A stretch of 64,000 nt of DNA from Nitrospira sp. CR1.3 (GTDB taxonomy: Bacteria; Nitrospirota; Nitrospiria; Nitrospirales; Nitrospiraceae). Positions 12,416-22,950 of this stretch are shown here, one piece after another. The translations under genes and the position numbers were made by a program. The notes below the pieces were generated by a model, which saw only the letters and a list, made by a program, of their open reading frames with translations, did not search any database and was not told where the DNA came from. The stretch is from positions 1 through 64,000 of the forward strand of contig WIAH01000004.1 in the NCBI GenBank assembly GCA_014055525.1. Direction: 5' to 3'. Every line of letters begins with the position of its first letter. The stretch's first letter is position 1.

Positions 12416-12822
12416 AACTCATCAAGAGATTGATCCCGCAGAACTGCCAACGCTTTGTCCGTGTTCGCCACAGTCAGCACGACGATGGCGCGCTTTCCCT
12501 CCCGCGAGGGGGTGCAATAGCCGCATTTGATATTGATCCGCGCTTGCGTCAGCAGGTCAGCCACTTCGTTCAGCGCGCCGGGCTTGTTTTCCAAACTCAG
12601 GACGAGCGCGGTTTCCTCCGAAAACTTTATCTTGGCCGCTTTCAGCGCAGCCTTGGCACCCTCGAGGTCGGCGACAAGCAGCCGCAGCTTTCCGGTTCCG
12701 GTGACCTCAGGAGCGGAGAAGGCCTTGATGTTGACTCCCGCCCCTCCCAGTACCGAAGCCACCTGAGCCATGACACCGGGCCGGCTTTGTCCGCTGATAA
12801 CCAACTGTGTAGTGGTGGGCAT
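12412..12822 (-). CDS. tandem ACT-domain protein
   Basis: 136 residues made of two ACT domains, at about 5-65 (LVISGQSRPGVMAQVASVLG) and 70-130 (LVLSLENKPGALNEVADLL). Such stand-alone proteins bind amino acids and act as regulatory modules. No catalytic domain is present. It is coupled to rlpA by an ATGA overlap. The ligand cannot be told from the sequence. Confidence 0.88.
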   Translation of the reverse strand: MPTTTQLVISGQSRPGVMAQVASVLGGAGVNIKAFSAPEVTGTGKLRLLVADLEGAKAALKAAKIKFSEETALVLSLENKPGALNEVADLLTQARINIKCGYCTPSREGKRAIVVLTVANTDKALAVLRDQSLDEF

Positions 12823-12839
12823 AGGCCTCTCTCCATAAC

Positions 12840-13247
12840 CTAGAGAATGTGGCAGATATCGTTCATGAACGTGTATTCATACACACAGCTAAACATGACG
12901 GAGGCATCCTGGGCAAGCTTCTGCGCCGCTTCTCTCGTACCCCTCGGGACAAGCAGGTAGAATGGAACGCCGCGCGCCACGGCCCTTCTCCAATTGGCTA
13001 CGGTTTGGGAGTCGGCCAGGGAGTCTTCCGTCTCAACCTCAGCCATCCATTCCATCGTATTGCCGCCTGAAGTGACGTACCATCCGACGATGTCGCATTG
13101 CTGATTGGGGTCGGCCCAGGGATTTTGCTCCAGACCTGTGTGAATCGTGACTTTGCAATGAAAGGCCTTGGCCCAGCGTTGCGCCACCAGACTGACGACC
13201 TGATCGTGGATCGATTCGATGCCTTGTTCGCGCAGGGTTGTGGTCAT
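12840..13247 (-). CDS. uncharacterised protein, possible PD-(D/E)XK fold
   Basis: 135 residues without a clear family name. The core CDIVGWYV followed by EWMAEVETEDS and then FYLLVPRGT recalls the beta strands of the PD-(D/E)XK nuclease fold, with Asp and Glu-x-Glu in the metal-binding places but no Lys. It may be an inactive or variant member. It lies 14 nt after nrdJ on the same strand and is probably co-transcribed with it. Confidence 0.7.
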   Translation of the reverse strand: MTTTLREQGIESIHDQVVSLVAQRWAKAFHCKVTIHTGLEQNPWADPNQQCDIVGWYVTSGGNTMEWMAEVETEDSLADSQTVANWRRAVARGVPFYLLVPRGTREAAQKLAQDASVMFSCVYEYTFMNDICHIL

Positions 13248-13261
13248 AACGCACCTCTTGA

Positions 13262-16200
13262 CTATGAACAGCCGCTCGTCGCCCCGCAGGTCTCACATTT
13301 CAGGCAGGTGCCGTTCCGCACCATCGTGAACTGCTTACATTCGGCGCAGGGATCGCCCTCGTACCCTTTTCGGCGCGCGATCTGTTCTTCCGTCAACGTT
13401 AAGGTTTCCCGTTTGAGCTCAACTTTGTGCGTAACGATGCTGCTGCCATTTCCATGTCCGTTTCCCCCGTGGCGCGGGATGATGCCGCGCCGCGAAGGCA
13501 CGCGTTCGGTGCTGATCGATGACGAGGCCAGCGTTTCCGGATCGGCCTCCTCGTCGGAGCACTCGGGATCCTGTTCGTCCTTCTTCACGGAATCCATGCG
13601 GAGATCTTCTTCCTTGACCTGCGCCAGATCGTACCGGTCCAGATAGGTTACGGCGAGCTCGCGGAAGATATAGTCGATGATCGACGTCGACATCTTGATG
13701 CGGTCGTTCAGCTTGACCGGTCCGTTCGGTTCGAAGCGGGTAAAGACGAAAGCCTCGACGAACTCTTCGAGTGGAACGCCGTGCTGCAGTCCGAGCGAAA
13801 TGGCGATGGCGAAACAGTTCATCAGGCTGCGGAAGGCCGCACCTTCCTTGTGCATGTCGAGAAAAATCTCGCCGACCGTCCCGTCTTCGTATTCACCGGT
13901 TCGGAGGTAGAGCTTGTGGCCTCCGATGACGGCCTTTTGGGTATAGCCGTTGCGTCTGGCGGGCAGCGGCCGCCGCTTGGCGAGGTAGCGGACAAGCACC
14001 CGCTCGGTGATCTTTTCCGCGATCGCCAGGACTTCAGTGGACGCCTCGACGCTTTTTCCCGAGTCGGTGGAAGCGGAAAGGGGTTGGCTGAGCTTGGAGC
14101 CGTCACGATAGAGCGCGACGGCCTTCACCATGCTCTTCCAGGCAAACAAATAGGCGGACTTGACATCCTCCAGCGTGGCGTCGGCCGGCATATTGATGGT
14201 CTTGCTGATCGCGCCGCTGATGAAGGGCTGCGCGGCGGCCATCATGCGGATATGCGCGTCGACGGCGATGTACCTCTGTCCGATCCTGCCGCATCGGTTG
14301 GCGCAATCGAAAACCGGCAGATGCTCCGTCTTGAGGTGGGGCGCGCCTTCCACCGTCATGGTGCCGCAGCAGTAATCGTTGGCGGCGGCGATTTCTTCCT
14401 GGGTGAATCCCATCGCCTTCAGCATGTTGAAGTTGGCTTCCGTGAGTTGAAGGTCCGTCAGCCCGAGCTTTTCCCGGCAGAAGTCTTCGCCGAGCACATA
14501 CTTGTTGAAGGCGAATTGGAGTTCGAACGCCTGAGCCAATCCGCTTTCCAGACGGGCCAGCGCTGCATCGTCGAATCCCTTTTGCTTCAGGGTCTCATGG
14601 TTGATGAAGGGCGCCCCCTGCAGTGTTTGGCGGCCGACGCAATAGCTGACGATCTCCTGTACCTGCGACTCGGAGTACCCCAACGTGGCCAGCGCCGGAG
14701 GCAGGCTTTGATTGATGATCTTGAAATACCCGCCGCCCGCCAGTTTCTTGAACTTGACCAGGGCAAAATCCGGTTCGATGCCGGTGGTGTCGCAATCCAT
14801 GACCAGACCGATGGTGCCGGTCGGCGCGATCACGGTGACCTGCGCATTCCGATAGCCGTATGCCGTGCCCAATTCCAGAGCGCGGTCCCAGGCGCGCCGC
14901 GCCGCGATCAACAAATCGGGAGGACAGTGCTCGGCTTGAATGCCCATCGGCCGGATGGTGAGGCCTTCATATTCCTCTTCCGGCGCGTGATAGGCCGCGC
15001 GACGATGGTTGCGGATGACGCGCAACATCGCGTCCCGGTTCTTCGCATAGCCCGGAAAGGGCCACAGCTCCGCCGCCATTTCGGCCGAAGCGCTGTAGGC
15101 TTCTCCGGTCATGATGGCGGTCAGGGCGCCGCAAATCGCCATGGCTTTGGGAGAATCGTAGGGAATGCCCTGGCGCATCAGCACGGTGCCGAGATTGGCA
15201 TAGCCGAGACCCAGCGTGCGGAACTGATAGCTTTTTTCCGCGATCGAGCGGCTGGGAAAGGAGGCCATCAACACGCTGATCTCGAGGACGATGGTCCAGA
15301 GACGCACGGCATGGCGGAAGTGCTCGAGCTCGAATTCGCCGTCGCCCGTGAAAAACTGCGCCAGATTCAAGGAGGCCAGATTGCAGGCCGTATCGTCGAG
15401 GAACATGTACTCGGAGCAGGGATTCGACGCGTTGATACGTCCGTCTTCGGGGCAGGTGTGCCATTCGTTGATAGTCGTATCGTATTGCGTTCCCGGATCA
15501 GCGCAGATCCAGGCCGCCCAGGCGACGCGGTCCCAGAGGTCCCGCGCCTTGACCGTTTTGGCGACCTTGCCGTCGACACGGCGCTTCAGCTGCCAGTCCC
15601 CGTCGGCCTCCAGCGCGGTAAAAAATTCGTTGGGAATGCGGACGCTGTTGTTCGAATTTTGGCCGGAAACCGTTTGGTAAGCCTTCCCGTCCCAGTTCGT
15701 GTCGTACTCGTGAAAGACGAAATGCGTGAAGCCCTGCTGAGCGTAGGAAAACATCCGCTGGACATAGGCTTCGGGAACCGCATCGCGGCGTGCCGCGATG
15801 AGCGCTTCTTTCAGGATACTGTTCTGCTTCGGATCGACTTCGATCTTCGGAGTGCCGTCGCCATCGACGACATGGCAGGCTTTGAGCACGGCATTGAGCC
15901 GCTGGGCGCAGATTTTCGAGCCGGTGACCATCGCGGCCACCTTCTGCTCTTCGATCACCTTCCAGTCGATGAATTCTTCGATGTCCGGGTGATCCAGATC
16001 GAGACAGACCATTTTGGCCGCCCGTCTGGTCGTACCTCCGGACTTAATGGCGCCGGCGGCGCGGTCGCCGATCCGCAGAAACGACATCAGGCCGGAGGAA
16101 CGGCCCCCACCTGAAAGCGACTCCCCGTCTCCGCGCAATTTGGAAAAATTCGTCCCGGTTCCCGACCCGTACTTGAACAGGCGGGCCTCGCGCACCCACA

Positions 16201-16801
16201 GATCCATGATGCCGTTCTCGTTGACGAGATCGTCTTCGATGGATTGGATGAAGCAGGCGTGCGGCTGCGGATGCTCAAAGGCGTTGGTTGCCTTGACGAC
16301 CTCCCGGGTTTTGGGATCGACATAATAATGGCCCTGAGCCGGTCCCGACAGTCCGTAGGCATAGTGCAGACCGGTGTTGAACCATTGAGGACTATTGGGA
16401 GCGACCATCTGATGCGCCAGCATGTAGCAGAGTTCATCGTGGAAGGCGGCGCTGTCTTCGACGGTCTTGAAGTAGCCGTAGGCCTTGCCCCAATGCGTCC
16501 AGCAACCAGCCAGGCGGTCGAAGACCTGCCGGGCGTCGCGCTCTCCGCCCAGCGTGGGCTTGCCGTCCTGTTCGATGACAGGATTCCCGGAATCATCCCG
16601 TTGAGGCACACCGGCTTTCCGGAAATATTTTTGGGCCAGGATATCGATCGCCAGCTGCGACCATGGCTCCGGAATGTCGATCTGGTCCAGTTTAAAGACG
16701 GTCGATCCGTCGGGATTGCGGATCTCCGACGAACGTTTCACGAACTTCAAGCCTTCATAGGGACTTTGTCCGGAACGCGTGAATCGCCGTTCTATTCTCA
16801 C
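13262..16801 (-). CDS. nrdJ: B12-dependent (class II) ribonucleotide reductase
   Basis: Reduces ribonucleotides to deoxyribonucleotides using adenosylcobalamin, with or without oxygen. The 1179-residue protein shows [20 protein letters not shown] with the active-site Cys and the NxCxE-type radical motif, the [12 protein letters not shown] segment, the [21 protein letters not shown] barrel segment, and a late TSCPD-type region. The C-terminal tail is Cys-rich ([20 protein letters not shown]) and likely binds zinc or shuttles disulfides. No intein is visible. No class I gene appears in the window. The upstream region carries NrdR- and DnaA-like sites. Confidence 0.96.
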   Translation of the reverse strand: MRIERRFTRSGQSPYEGLKFVKRSSEIRNPDGSTVFKLDQIDIPEPWSQLAIDILAQKYFRKAGVPQRDDSGNPVIEQDGKPTLGGERDARQVFDRLAGCWTHWGKAYGYFKTVEDSAAFHDELCYMLAHQMVAPNSPQWFNTGLHYAYGLSGPAQGHYYVDPKTREVVKATNAFEHPQPHACFIQSIEDDLVNENGIMDLWVREARLFKYGSGTGTNFSKLRGDGESLSGGGRSSGLMSFLRIGDRAAGAIKSGGTTRRAAKMVCLDLDHPDIEEFIDWKVIEEQKVAAMVTGSKICAQRLNAVLKACHVVDGDGTPKIEVDPKQNSILKEALIAARRDAVPEAYVQRMFSYAQQGFTHFVFHEYDTNWDGKAYQTVSGQNSNNSVRIPNEFFTALEADGDWQLKRRVDGKVAKTVKARDLWDRVAWAAWICADPGTQYDTTINEWHTCPEDGRINASNPCSEYMFLDDTACNLASLNLAQFFTGDGEFELEHFRHAVRLWTIVLEISVLMASFPSRSIAEKSYQFRTLGLGYANLGTVLMRQGIPYDSPKAMAICGALTAIMTGEAYSASAEMAAELWPFPGYAKNRDAMLRVIRNHRRAAYHAPEEEYEGLTIRPMGIQAEHCPPDLLIAARRAWDRALELGTAYGYRNAQVTVIAPTGTIGLVMDCDTTGIEPDFALVKFKKLAGGGYFKIINQSLPPALATLGYSESQVQEIVSYCVGRQTLQGAPFINHETLKQKGFDDAALARLESGLAQAFELQFAFNKYVLGEDFCREKLGLTDLQLTEANFNMLKAMGFTQEEIAAANDYCCGTMTVEGAPHLKTEHLPVFDCANRCGRIGQRYIAVDAHIRMMAAAQPFISGAISKTINMPADATLEDVKSAYLFAWKSMVKAVALYRDGSKLSQPLSASTDSGKSVEASTEVLAIAEKITERVLVRYLAKRRPLPARRNGYTQKAVIGGHKLYLRTGEYEDGTVGEIFLDMHKEGAAFRSLMNCFAIAISLGLQHGVPLEEFVEAFVFTRFEPNGPVKLNDRIKMSTSIIDYIFRELAVTYLDRYDLAQVKEEDLRMDSVKKDEQDPECSDEEADPETLASSSISTERVPSRRGIIPRHGGNGHGNGSSIVTHKVELKRETLTLTEEQIARRKGYEGDPCAECKQFTMVRNGTCLKCETCGATSGCS

Positions 16802-17131
16802 GATCTCTCCTCCCCAGGGTTAGGTACCGGCGCAGGTCGGTCAATTGCCGAAGTAAGCGGGCAAAAGCCGAATGCTGGAATCTGGAACGTATTGCCTCTG
16901 CCGAGGATCGGATGGCTCGCCCAAACAGCGGCGAGGGACTACATATAGCCATTGGGGAGAATTGTCAATACCAAATATTGTGGTTGCTTGGGGATAGCGA
17001 GGAAATTCTGTGGATAACTGCCGATCCGTATCTGAAGCCGGTTCCGGGAAATTTTCTCTTACTTATCCACAGAACCGCGGTGATCAGATGGCCTCATTTT
17101 GGCCGCGAGGAAAAAAATATTCTGACGAAAA
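16802..17131 (-). promoter_or_regulatory. nrdJ upstream region with DnaA boxes and NrdR-like repeats
   Basis: This 330-nt gap upstream of nrdJ is clearly richer in A+T than its surroundings. It contains two exact matches to the DnaA box TTATCCACA, one on each strand (17063-17071 forward, 17009-17017 as TGTGGATAA). It also has two related elements, AAATATTGTGG at 16973-16983 and AAATTCTGTGG at 17003-17013, 30 bp apart, close to the three-turn spacing known for NrdR box pairs. The sites are seen; binding by DnaA or NrdR is inferred. Confidence 0.6.
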
Positions 17132-17503
17132 CTAGAATGCCAATCGTCCGAGCCGAAGAATCGCGTCGTCAATGCCCTTGAGGGGAATAAAGCGTCCGCC
17201 GATCGCGAAGACTTCAATGCGGGTGTCCAATGCCGTGGTCTCAAAGAAACTGAACAGCCCCCAATTGCGCCGCACTGTGTGGGGACCTACGACGCTCACG
17301 ACCAGTTCATGACTGTGCGCGCGAAAAATCGTACGGACCATGGCGCGTTCTCTGTTCGGCGTCGCGGATTCGTGACGATCCAATGCCTTTCCCAACTCCG
17401 ACTCGACGAACGACAGATAGGCGTCCATCGAAGGATTCGTCAAGGCCAGGGCCACGCTCGCGGTCAGTACGGCGACGAGAATCAGGAGCTGCCAGATCTT
17501 CAT
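17132..17503 (-). CDS. DUF4359-like exported protein
   Basis: 123 residues. The start at 17503 follows GAGGAG. One N-terminal hydrophobic segment (about 5-22) is followed by LTNPSMDAYLSF, which recalls DUF4359 proteins that begin with a membrane segment and an NPS motif. The C-terminal half ends in GIDDAILRLGRLAF. Function is unknown. It lies directly upstream of the nrdJ regulatory region on the same strand. Confidence 0.7.
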   Translation of the reverse strand: MKIWQLLILVAVLTASVALALTNPSMDAYLSFVESELGKALDRHESATPNRERAMVRTIFRAHSHELVVSVVGPHTVRRNWGLFSFFETTALDTRIEVFAIGGRFIPLKGIDDAILRLGRLAF

Positions 17504-17616
17504 CCTGCTCCTCGGTTCCAACGTCCTTTGACAAAACGAAGAAGCATGATTAGCCTACCCTCCGGCACCGGTCATTCCACGGAGCGCATTTCGCCGTCCA
17601 CGGCAGGAGGGTTTCT

Positions 17617-17913
17617 ATGTTTGTTTGGAGCAAACGCCTTGTCGGTCTGCTGCTCGGGCTGTTCATTCTCATGCTGGGAGTGTTTCTTTTCAACAGCGCT
17701 CCCGACCAGGCCAGCGGCCTGAAAATCCACACGACGCGATGGATGGCGCTCAACTACATCGGTCTGGTCGTGTGGGTGTTTGTCTGGATGATCGATCAGG
17801 CGCGCATGCGCGCCAAGAATTTCTGGGTCTGGCTGGTGCCGTTCGCGCTTGCGCCGCTGCCGACCCTGATGCTGTTCGTGTTGTTTCTTCAGCGCAGAAT
17901 GAAGCCTTCATAG
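17617..17913 (+). CDS. small three-helix membrane protein
   Basis: 98 residues, preceded by a good AGGAGG site. Three hydrophobic segments at about 9-27, 44-60 and 70-90, with short basic loops and a basic C terminus. No family recognised. It converges with the AmpG-like gene and overlaps its 3' end by 6 nt. Confidence 0.75.
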   Translation: MFVWSKRLVGLLLGLFILMLGVFLFNSAPDQASGLKIHTTRWMALNYIGLVVWVFVWMIDQARMRAKNFWVWLVPFALAPLPTLMLFVLFLQRRMKPS

Positions 17914-19170
17914 CGCCGCAGCTGCCGGTGCGAGCCCTTCGTCGGAGTCGCTCTGAAGCCTGGCGCGAAGCTTCCAGACAAGCCAGACTCCCGGTAGAGC
18001 CAGCAAGAACGAAATGAAGAAAAATTGCGCCCATCCGACCACGGCGACGAGTTCGGCCGAAGGCCGTCCGGAAAAGACCCGGCCGACGGCTTCCAGCGAG
18101 GAGAGCAGCGCGAACTGGGTCGCGGTGTATCGATGGTCGCAGAGCGACATGATCAGCGCCACGAACGCGGCAGTCCCCATTCCACCGGTCACATTCTCGA
18201 CAACGATTGACGCCGAGAGCGCCGCGTAACTTTTTCCCGCCCATGCCAGTCCGGTAAAGCATAGGTTCGACAGGGCTTGGAAGAACCCGAAGAGCAGGAG
18301 GGACGGAACCAGCCCCAGTCTTGCCATTACCATTCCTCCTGTCAATGCCCCGGCGAGCGTCGCGAAGAGTCCCAGCCCCTTCACGTAGCCGACGTCGCTG
18401 CTGGAAAATCCCAACCCCCCGATAAAGAACGCCGTCTGCAGGGAAGCGGCGACCGCGTCGCCGATCTTGTAGAGCAGAATCAGCAGGAAGACTGTAAAGA
18501 TGTCCGGGCGTGAAAACAGTTCTCGCAGAGGCTCCCCGATCGCCTCGACGAGCGTTGCGGGCGGCGCGCCGCTCAGCGTCGGTTCCGGAGCCGCCAGGAT
18601 GGTGAAAATTCCCGCGCCCATCACCGCCGCCAGAAGCAGGTAGGTCTGCTGCCATCCGATGTGGTCGGCCAGGACCAATGCTCCGGAGCTTGCGAGGAGC
18701 AGAGCGAAGCGATATCCGTTTACCCACACCGCTGCGCCGAACCCCCGTTCCGCCGGCAGCAGCAGATCGGTTCGATAGGCGTCGAACACGATATCGAGCG
18801 AGGCAGAGAGAAATGCGACCGCGAGCGCGATCAAGCCGAGCCACTCCGGGCGATCGCCTGGGCCGGTCAGCCCCATGACAGCCAATCCGATCGCTACTCC
18901 GATCTGGATCAGCAGCATCCATCCGCGCCGTCGTCCCAGCCAAGGCGGCACGATCCTGTCCAGGAGGGGGGCCCAGAGAAACTTCAACGTGTACGGAAGT
19001 CCGACGAGCGTGAAGATGCCGATCGTCTTGAGGTCCAGTCCGACGACGGTAAGCCAGGCTTGCAGGGTGCCGGCCGTGAGCGCGAGCGGAAGTCCGGAGG
19101 CGAAGCCCAACGGCAGCATGAAACCGATGCGCCGATTGGCGAGAATTTGTGCGACAGAAGGGGTGCTCAT
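17908..19170 (-). CDS. AmpG-like MFS permease
   Basis: About 420 residues with roughly twelve membrane segments. The segments LGFASGLPLALTAGTLQAWL, FLWAPLLDR and SLDIVFDAYRTDLL are characteristic of the AmpG family, inner-membrane importers of GlcNAc-anhydromuropeptides for cell wall recycling. The ATG at 19170 is chosen because the family begins near here; an in-frame ATG at 19206 would add 12 residues. The real substrate in this organism is not certain. Convergent with the small membrane protein gene. Confidence 0.87.
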   Translation of the reverse strand: MSTPSVAQILANRRIGFMLPLGFASGLPLALTAGTLQAWLTVVGLDLKTIGIFTLVGLPYTLKFLWAPLLDRIVPPWLGRRRGWMLLIQIGVAIGLAVMGLTGPGDRPEWLGLIALAVAFLSASLDIVFDAYRTDLLLPAERGFGAAVWVNGYRFALLLASSGALVLADHIGWQQTYLLLAAVMGAGIFTILAAPEPTLSGAPPATLVEAIGEPLRELFSRPDIFTVFLLILLYKIGDAVAASLQTAFFIGGLGFSSSDVGYVKGLGLFATLAGALTGGMVMARLGLVPSLLLFGFFQALSNLCFTGLAWAGKSYAALSASIVVENVTGGMGTAAFVALIMSLCDHRYTATQFALLSSLEAVGRVFSGRPSAELVAVVGWAQFFFISFLLALPGVWLVWKLRARLQSDSDEGLAPAAAAL

Positions 19171-19301
19171 GGTGCGCCGATCATGGGAGCGTCGTGTGGC
19201 GATCAAAGCATAGCACCGGCGCGCCGCCCTTCATCAGAAGATTCATGAAATCCGGCGAGGATCAAGAATGCAACGGCGGGTGGAACGAATCGATGCGACG
19301 C

Positions 19302-19748
19302 TCAGCAAGGTTGCCCGTTGAAGGTGCAGGGCTTATAGCGGGAGATGTCGAATTCCACGTTTTCCTGATAAACCCGTTCGTTGCCGTTTACCCCGTCCTG
19401 TTCCGGATCGTTCCACATCGTATGATTCCACCAGTAGAACAACGGAAACGCTTCCGTCTGGTAGACAGGATTCCCGTAGTTGCTTCTGGCGTATTCCTGG
19501 ACCATGCGACCCGTGATGTAGTCCACCTGCCCGTTCCCATGAAGCGAGTAGAGCATCAGGAACAGCCGCGCTTCGTGGTCGTACAACTCGTCGATTCTGG
19601 TGCTGATATCCGGTTCCTTCGGCAACAGCTCTTTCGTCGAGGCGCCTGAGGCGGGAACAAACAAAGCGAGACAGATCAGAAATGCTGCTGCGCGCTGTGA
19701 AGTGGTCACGAGAGACTCACTCCGGATGAGGACGACGATGGAACGCAT
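19302..19748 (-). CDS. uncharacterised secreted protein
   Basis: About 148 residues from the ATG at 19748, which follows GAGGGAAG. A signal peptide is predicted at about residues 1-35 with likely cleavage after ASGAS. The mature part is rich in Tyr, Asn and acidic residues (RIDELYDHEARLFLMLYSLHG, shown here as two joined parts RIDELYDHEA and RLFLMLYSLHG) and has two Cys near the end. No family recognised. It is divergent from mtaB. Confidence 0.65.
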   Translation of the reverse strand: MRSIVVLIRSESLVTTSQRAAAFLICLALFVPASGASTKELLPKEPDISTRIDELYDHEARLFLMLYSLHGNGQVDYITGRMVQEYARSNYGNPVYQTEAFPLFYWWNHTMWNDPEQDGVNGNERVYQENVEFDISRYKPCTFNGQPC

Positions 19749-19867
19749 GCTACCATGGCTTCCCTCGACCTTCAACCGGCAGGATGATGAAAAGGGCTGC
19801 CCGTCTCGTTCATGCATCCGTTGCCTTGCCCGGTCTGACCCGACCTCACTATAATGCTTTCCCATCA

Positions 19868-21199
19868 ATGAAACGCGCCTCGTTACATACGCTGGGGTGT
19901 CGATTGAACCAGGCGGAGACCGCCGTGCTCGCATCTCGTCTGCGCAAAGAAGGCTATGAGGTCGTGGCCCTCGGCCAGCCGACCGATCTGCTGGTGGTGA
20001 ATACCTGTTCGGTGACGGAGGAAGCGGAGCGCACCTGTCGTTATGTCGTCCGAAAAACCCTGAAGCATTCGCCGGGAGCGTTCGTCGCAGTGACCGGTTG
20101 TTATGCGCAAACCGGTGTGCAGGAACTGCGGTCGATAGCGGGCGTCGATCTGATCGTCGGCAATCAATTCAAATGGGATCTGCCGGCATTGCTCCCCGCC
20201 CCGGAGAGATTGCAGAAGCATCCGAAGCCGGAAATTCACCATAGTAGGACGATCGGTCGTGAAGATTTTGTCCTGCCCGAGTACGGGGAGCCGGGTTCAA
20301 CGAGGGCCCTGCTGAAGGTCCAGGACGGCTGTAACGTGATGTGCAGCTTCTGCCTCATTCCTTTCGCGCGCGGGCATGAACGGAGCCGCATACTGGAGGA
20401 TGTGATTCGGGAAGCCGAAATGCTCGTCGCAGGAGGGTATCGTGAAGTCGTTCTGACCGGAGTCAATATCGGCCGCTACCGTGAGGGGGGTCGGGATCTC
20501 ATCGGACTGATCAGCCGATTGGAACAGATCGAAGGACTTGAACGGATCAGAATTTCGTCGATCGAGCCGACAACGGTCACGGACGAGCTGATCGAGCGGA
20601 TGGCTTCATCCTCGAAGCTCTGTCCCTATTTGCATATTCCCCTACAGAGCGGTGATGATGCGGTCCTGTCCGCGATGAACCGTCCCTACCGGGTGCGCGA
20701 GTTTGTAGGCCTGATCGAACGCGCCTGTCGTATTGTGCCGGCGCTGGGACTCGGGACTGATTTGATGGTGGGTTTTCCGGGAGAAACCGAAGAGGCGTTT
20801 CTCCGGACCCTCAGTCTTGCGGAAACGCTTTCGTTTTCGTACTTTCACGTGTTCACGTACTCGCCGAGACCGGGAACGGCTGCGCTCAAATTGCACGGTT
20901 CCGTTCCCACGGCAGTCGCGCGGGAACGAGCGAGAACACTGTCCGATCTCTGTCTATTGAAACGAATGGTCTTTGCGGAGCGCTTCATCGGAACCACGGT
21001 TCCGGTTCTCTTCGAGTCCGGAGAAACGGAAGGCCTCACATTGGGAACCACTCCGAATTTTTTGCGCGTCGGCGTTCCGTCATCCCCGGACCTGACCAAC
21101 CAATTGAAGCCGGTGGGGATATCAGCTGCGTCCGACCGATGGGCTGTGGGCCGTATCGCGCCTGTACATGACCCTTCGCGCCCGGTGTCGATGATATGA
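19868..21199 (+). CDS. mtaB: tRNA t6A37 methylthiotransferase
   Basis: Radical SAM enzyme that adds a methylthio group to t6A37 of tRNA. The N-terminal UPF0004 domain has three cluster Cys (TLGCRLNQAE, NTCSVTEEAE, GCYAQ) and the radical SAM motif is CNVMCSFC. The motif TLGCRLNQ and SVTEEAE mark MtaB rather than MiaB or RimO. Start set at MKRASLHTLGC, 84 nt inside the longest frame, because the family begins there. 443 residues. The stop overlaps the miaB start (ATGA). Confidence 0.93.
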   Translation: MKRASLHTLGCRLNQAETAVLASRLRKEGYEVVALGQPTDLLVVNTCSVTEEAERTCRYVVRKTLKHSPGAFVAVTGCYAQTGVQELRSIAGVDLIVGNQFKWDLPALLPAPERLQKHPKPEIHHSRTIGREDFVLPEYGEPGSTRALLKVQDGCNVMCSFCLIPFARGHERSRILEDVIREAEMLVAGGYREVVLTGVNIGRYREGGRDLIGLISRLEQIEGLERIRISSIEPTTVTDELIERMASSSKLCPYLHIPLQSGDDAVLSAMNRPYRVREFVGLIERACRIVPALGLGTDLMVGFPGETEEAFLRTLSLAETLSFSYFHVFTYSPRPGTAALKLHGSVPTAVARERARTLSDLCLLKRMVFAERFIGTTVPVLFESGETEGLTLGTTPNFLRVGVPSSPDLTNQLKPVGISAASDRWAVGRIAPVHDPSRPVSMI

Positions 21200-22533
21200 A
21201 CCAGAAATCTCCTCGTCAGGTTCATCTCGAAACGTTCGGCTGTCAAATGAACGAGTACGACTCTGAGCTGGTGCGCTCGCTCCTGACGCGGGACGGGTTC
21301 ATCATGACCGATGACCGGGAGCGCGCCGATGTCATTCTGATGAATACCTGCGCGATTCGCGAGAACGCGCACAACAAAGTCTATACCCACCTTTCGGACC
21401 TTCGGGCGCTCAAGAGGCAACGGCCCCTGGTGGTCGGCGTTCTGGGCTGCATGGCGCAGAATCTAAAGGAGGAACTGGCGGCGAAAGAACCCCTCGTGGA
21501 CGTGCTTGCGGGACCGGACGCCTACCGGCAGCTGCCGATGCTCATTGCCGACGCGATCGAGTCGCAGGAACAGGGTGAGCGACGCAAGGGGATGGCGGTC
21601 GATCTCTCCGAGTATGAAACCTACGACGATGTCGTGCCGGAGCGGCGTGACGGAGTGAACGCCTGGATCGCGGTCATGCGGGGGTGCGACAATTTCTGCA
21701 GCTTCTGCGTCGTTCCCTATACCAGGGGCAGAGAACGTTCTCGGGAACCGGAAGGAATCGTGGCCGAAGCCCGCCTCGCCGCCTCGCAGGGGTTCAAGCA
21801 GATCACGCTTCTCGGACAGAACGTCAACTCCTATCGGTCCGGCGACTGGGATTTCGCCCGCCTCCTGGTGGCTGTGGCCGACGTGCCGGGGATTGAGCGG
21901 GTGCGCTTTACATCTCCCCATCCGAAAGATTTTCCCCCCGCGCTCTTGGAGGCGGTTCTGTCTCACCCGAGAATCTGCAAGCATATTCATCTGCCGGTCC
22001 AATCGGGAAACGACCGGATCCTGAGCCTGATGAATCGAACCTACACGCGGGCGGCCTACCTGACTCTTGTGGATCAAATTCTCGCGGCTGGTCCGGGCAT
22101 GGTGCTGACAACCGATATCATCGCTGGATTCTGTTCCGAGTCGGATGCGGAGTTTGCCGATACCTACCGCTTGCTTGAGGAAGTCCGGTATCACGCGGCC
22201 TTCATTTTTAAGTACTCTGAACGGAAAAATACGATCGCCGCCAGGAAGCATCCCGACGATGTTTCTGATGCGGTGAAGTCTGAACGCGTGACCGCTCTCG
22301 TCGATCTTCAGCGGCGAATCTCTCAAGAGCGGAATCGGGCCTATATCGGTTCGACGCTTCCTGTGCTGGTTGAAGGCGATGCCAAGCGTTCTTCCCTGCA
22401 AGGGATGGGTAAGAGCGATGGAAATATCACAGTCGTGTGGGAAAAAAGCTCGGTGTCAGCCAGCCCGGGCCAGATTATTGCGCTCTCGATCTACGATTGC
22501 TCCGCATCAACCTTGTATGCAAGCGCTCCATGA
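21196..22533 (+). CDS. miaB: tRNA i6A37 methylthiotransferase
   Basis: Converts i6A37 to ms2i6A37 in tRNAs that read codons starting with U. 445 residues with the first cluster Cys in TFGCQMNEYDSE, NTCAIRENAH and GCMAQ, the radical SAM motif CDNFCSFC followed by VVPYTRGRERSR, and a C-terminal TRAM domain. Overlaps mtaB by four bases, so both are translated together. A GC-rich hairpin-like sequence follows the stop. Confidence 0.95.
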   Translation: MNQKSPRQVHLETFGCQMNEYDSELVRSLLTRDGFIMTDDRERADVILMNTCAIRENAHNKVYTHLSDLRALKRQRPLVVGVLGCMAQNLKEELAAKEPLVDVLAGPDAYRQLPMLIADAIESQEQGERRKGMAVDLSEYETYDDVVPERRDGVNAWIAVMRGCDNFCSFCVVPYTRGRERSREPEGIVAEARLAASQGFKQITLLGQNVNSYRSGDWDFARLLVAVADVPGIERVRFTSPHPKDFPPALLEAVLSHPRICKHIHLPVQSGNDRILSLMNRTYTRAAYLTLVDQILAAGPGMVLTTDIIAGFCSESDAEFADTYRLLEEVRYHAAFIFKYSERKNTIAARKHPDDVSDAVKSERVTALVDLQRRISQERNRAYIGSTLPVLVEGDAKRSSLQGMGKSDGNITVVWEKSSVSASPGQIIALSIYDCSASTLYASAP

Positions 22534-22950
22534 GGGCGCTGCCGCGCCTCTGAGTTCGACCAGCCGCCCTTACCATCCTTCAAGATCGAACAGTTTCGCA
22601 CGAGAACTGCCACTCCTGTAGGTAGTTTCCTCCAAGCGCCCAGGACAGACCCAAGACAGGCTCATCTTCCAATTTTCTGACTGGACCGTCCGTGGGACTG
22701 ATTCATTCTGGCTTAATACCACCAATTGATAGGTATGAAACACACACATGTAATCAATAACTTACACAGTCAAGTCTGACGTAATGTTCGAAAACATTCC
22801 AGCCGGACTGTTCCATAAGTCAGCAATCGGGATCCAGGACTCTTCATTTGTATCAGGAATTCCCGCCCGATTAGTCCAAGGGCACAAACTTTGCTTAACA
22901 AAAGAGAACGAATTCAAAATCTTGCGGTTCCAGCCACTTGGAGAACACAT
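22534..22950. other. 417-nt intergenic region, no gene seen
   Basis: No supportable gene. The left part is GC-rich next to the miaB stop (an imperfect GAGGGCG/CGCGCCTC pairing that may aid termination). The right part is A+T-rich, with a short palindrome AATGTTcgaaAACATT at 22783-22798, and probably holds the promoter of the small membrane protein gene at 22951. Confidence 0.4.

Noticed and set aside
13781-16114. 777-codon open frame on the plus strand
   Set aside because: Antisense to nrdJ; arises from the high-GC codon bias of that gene.
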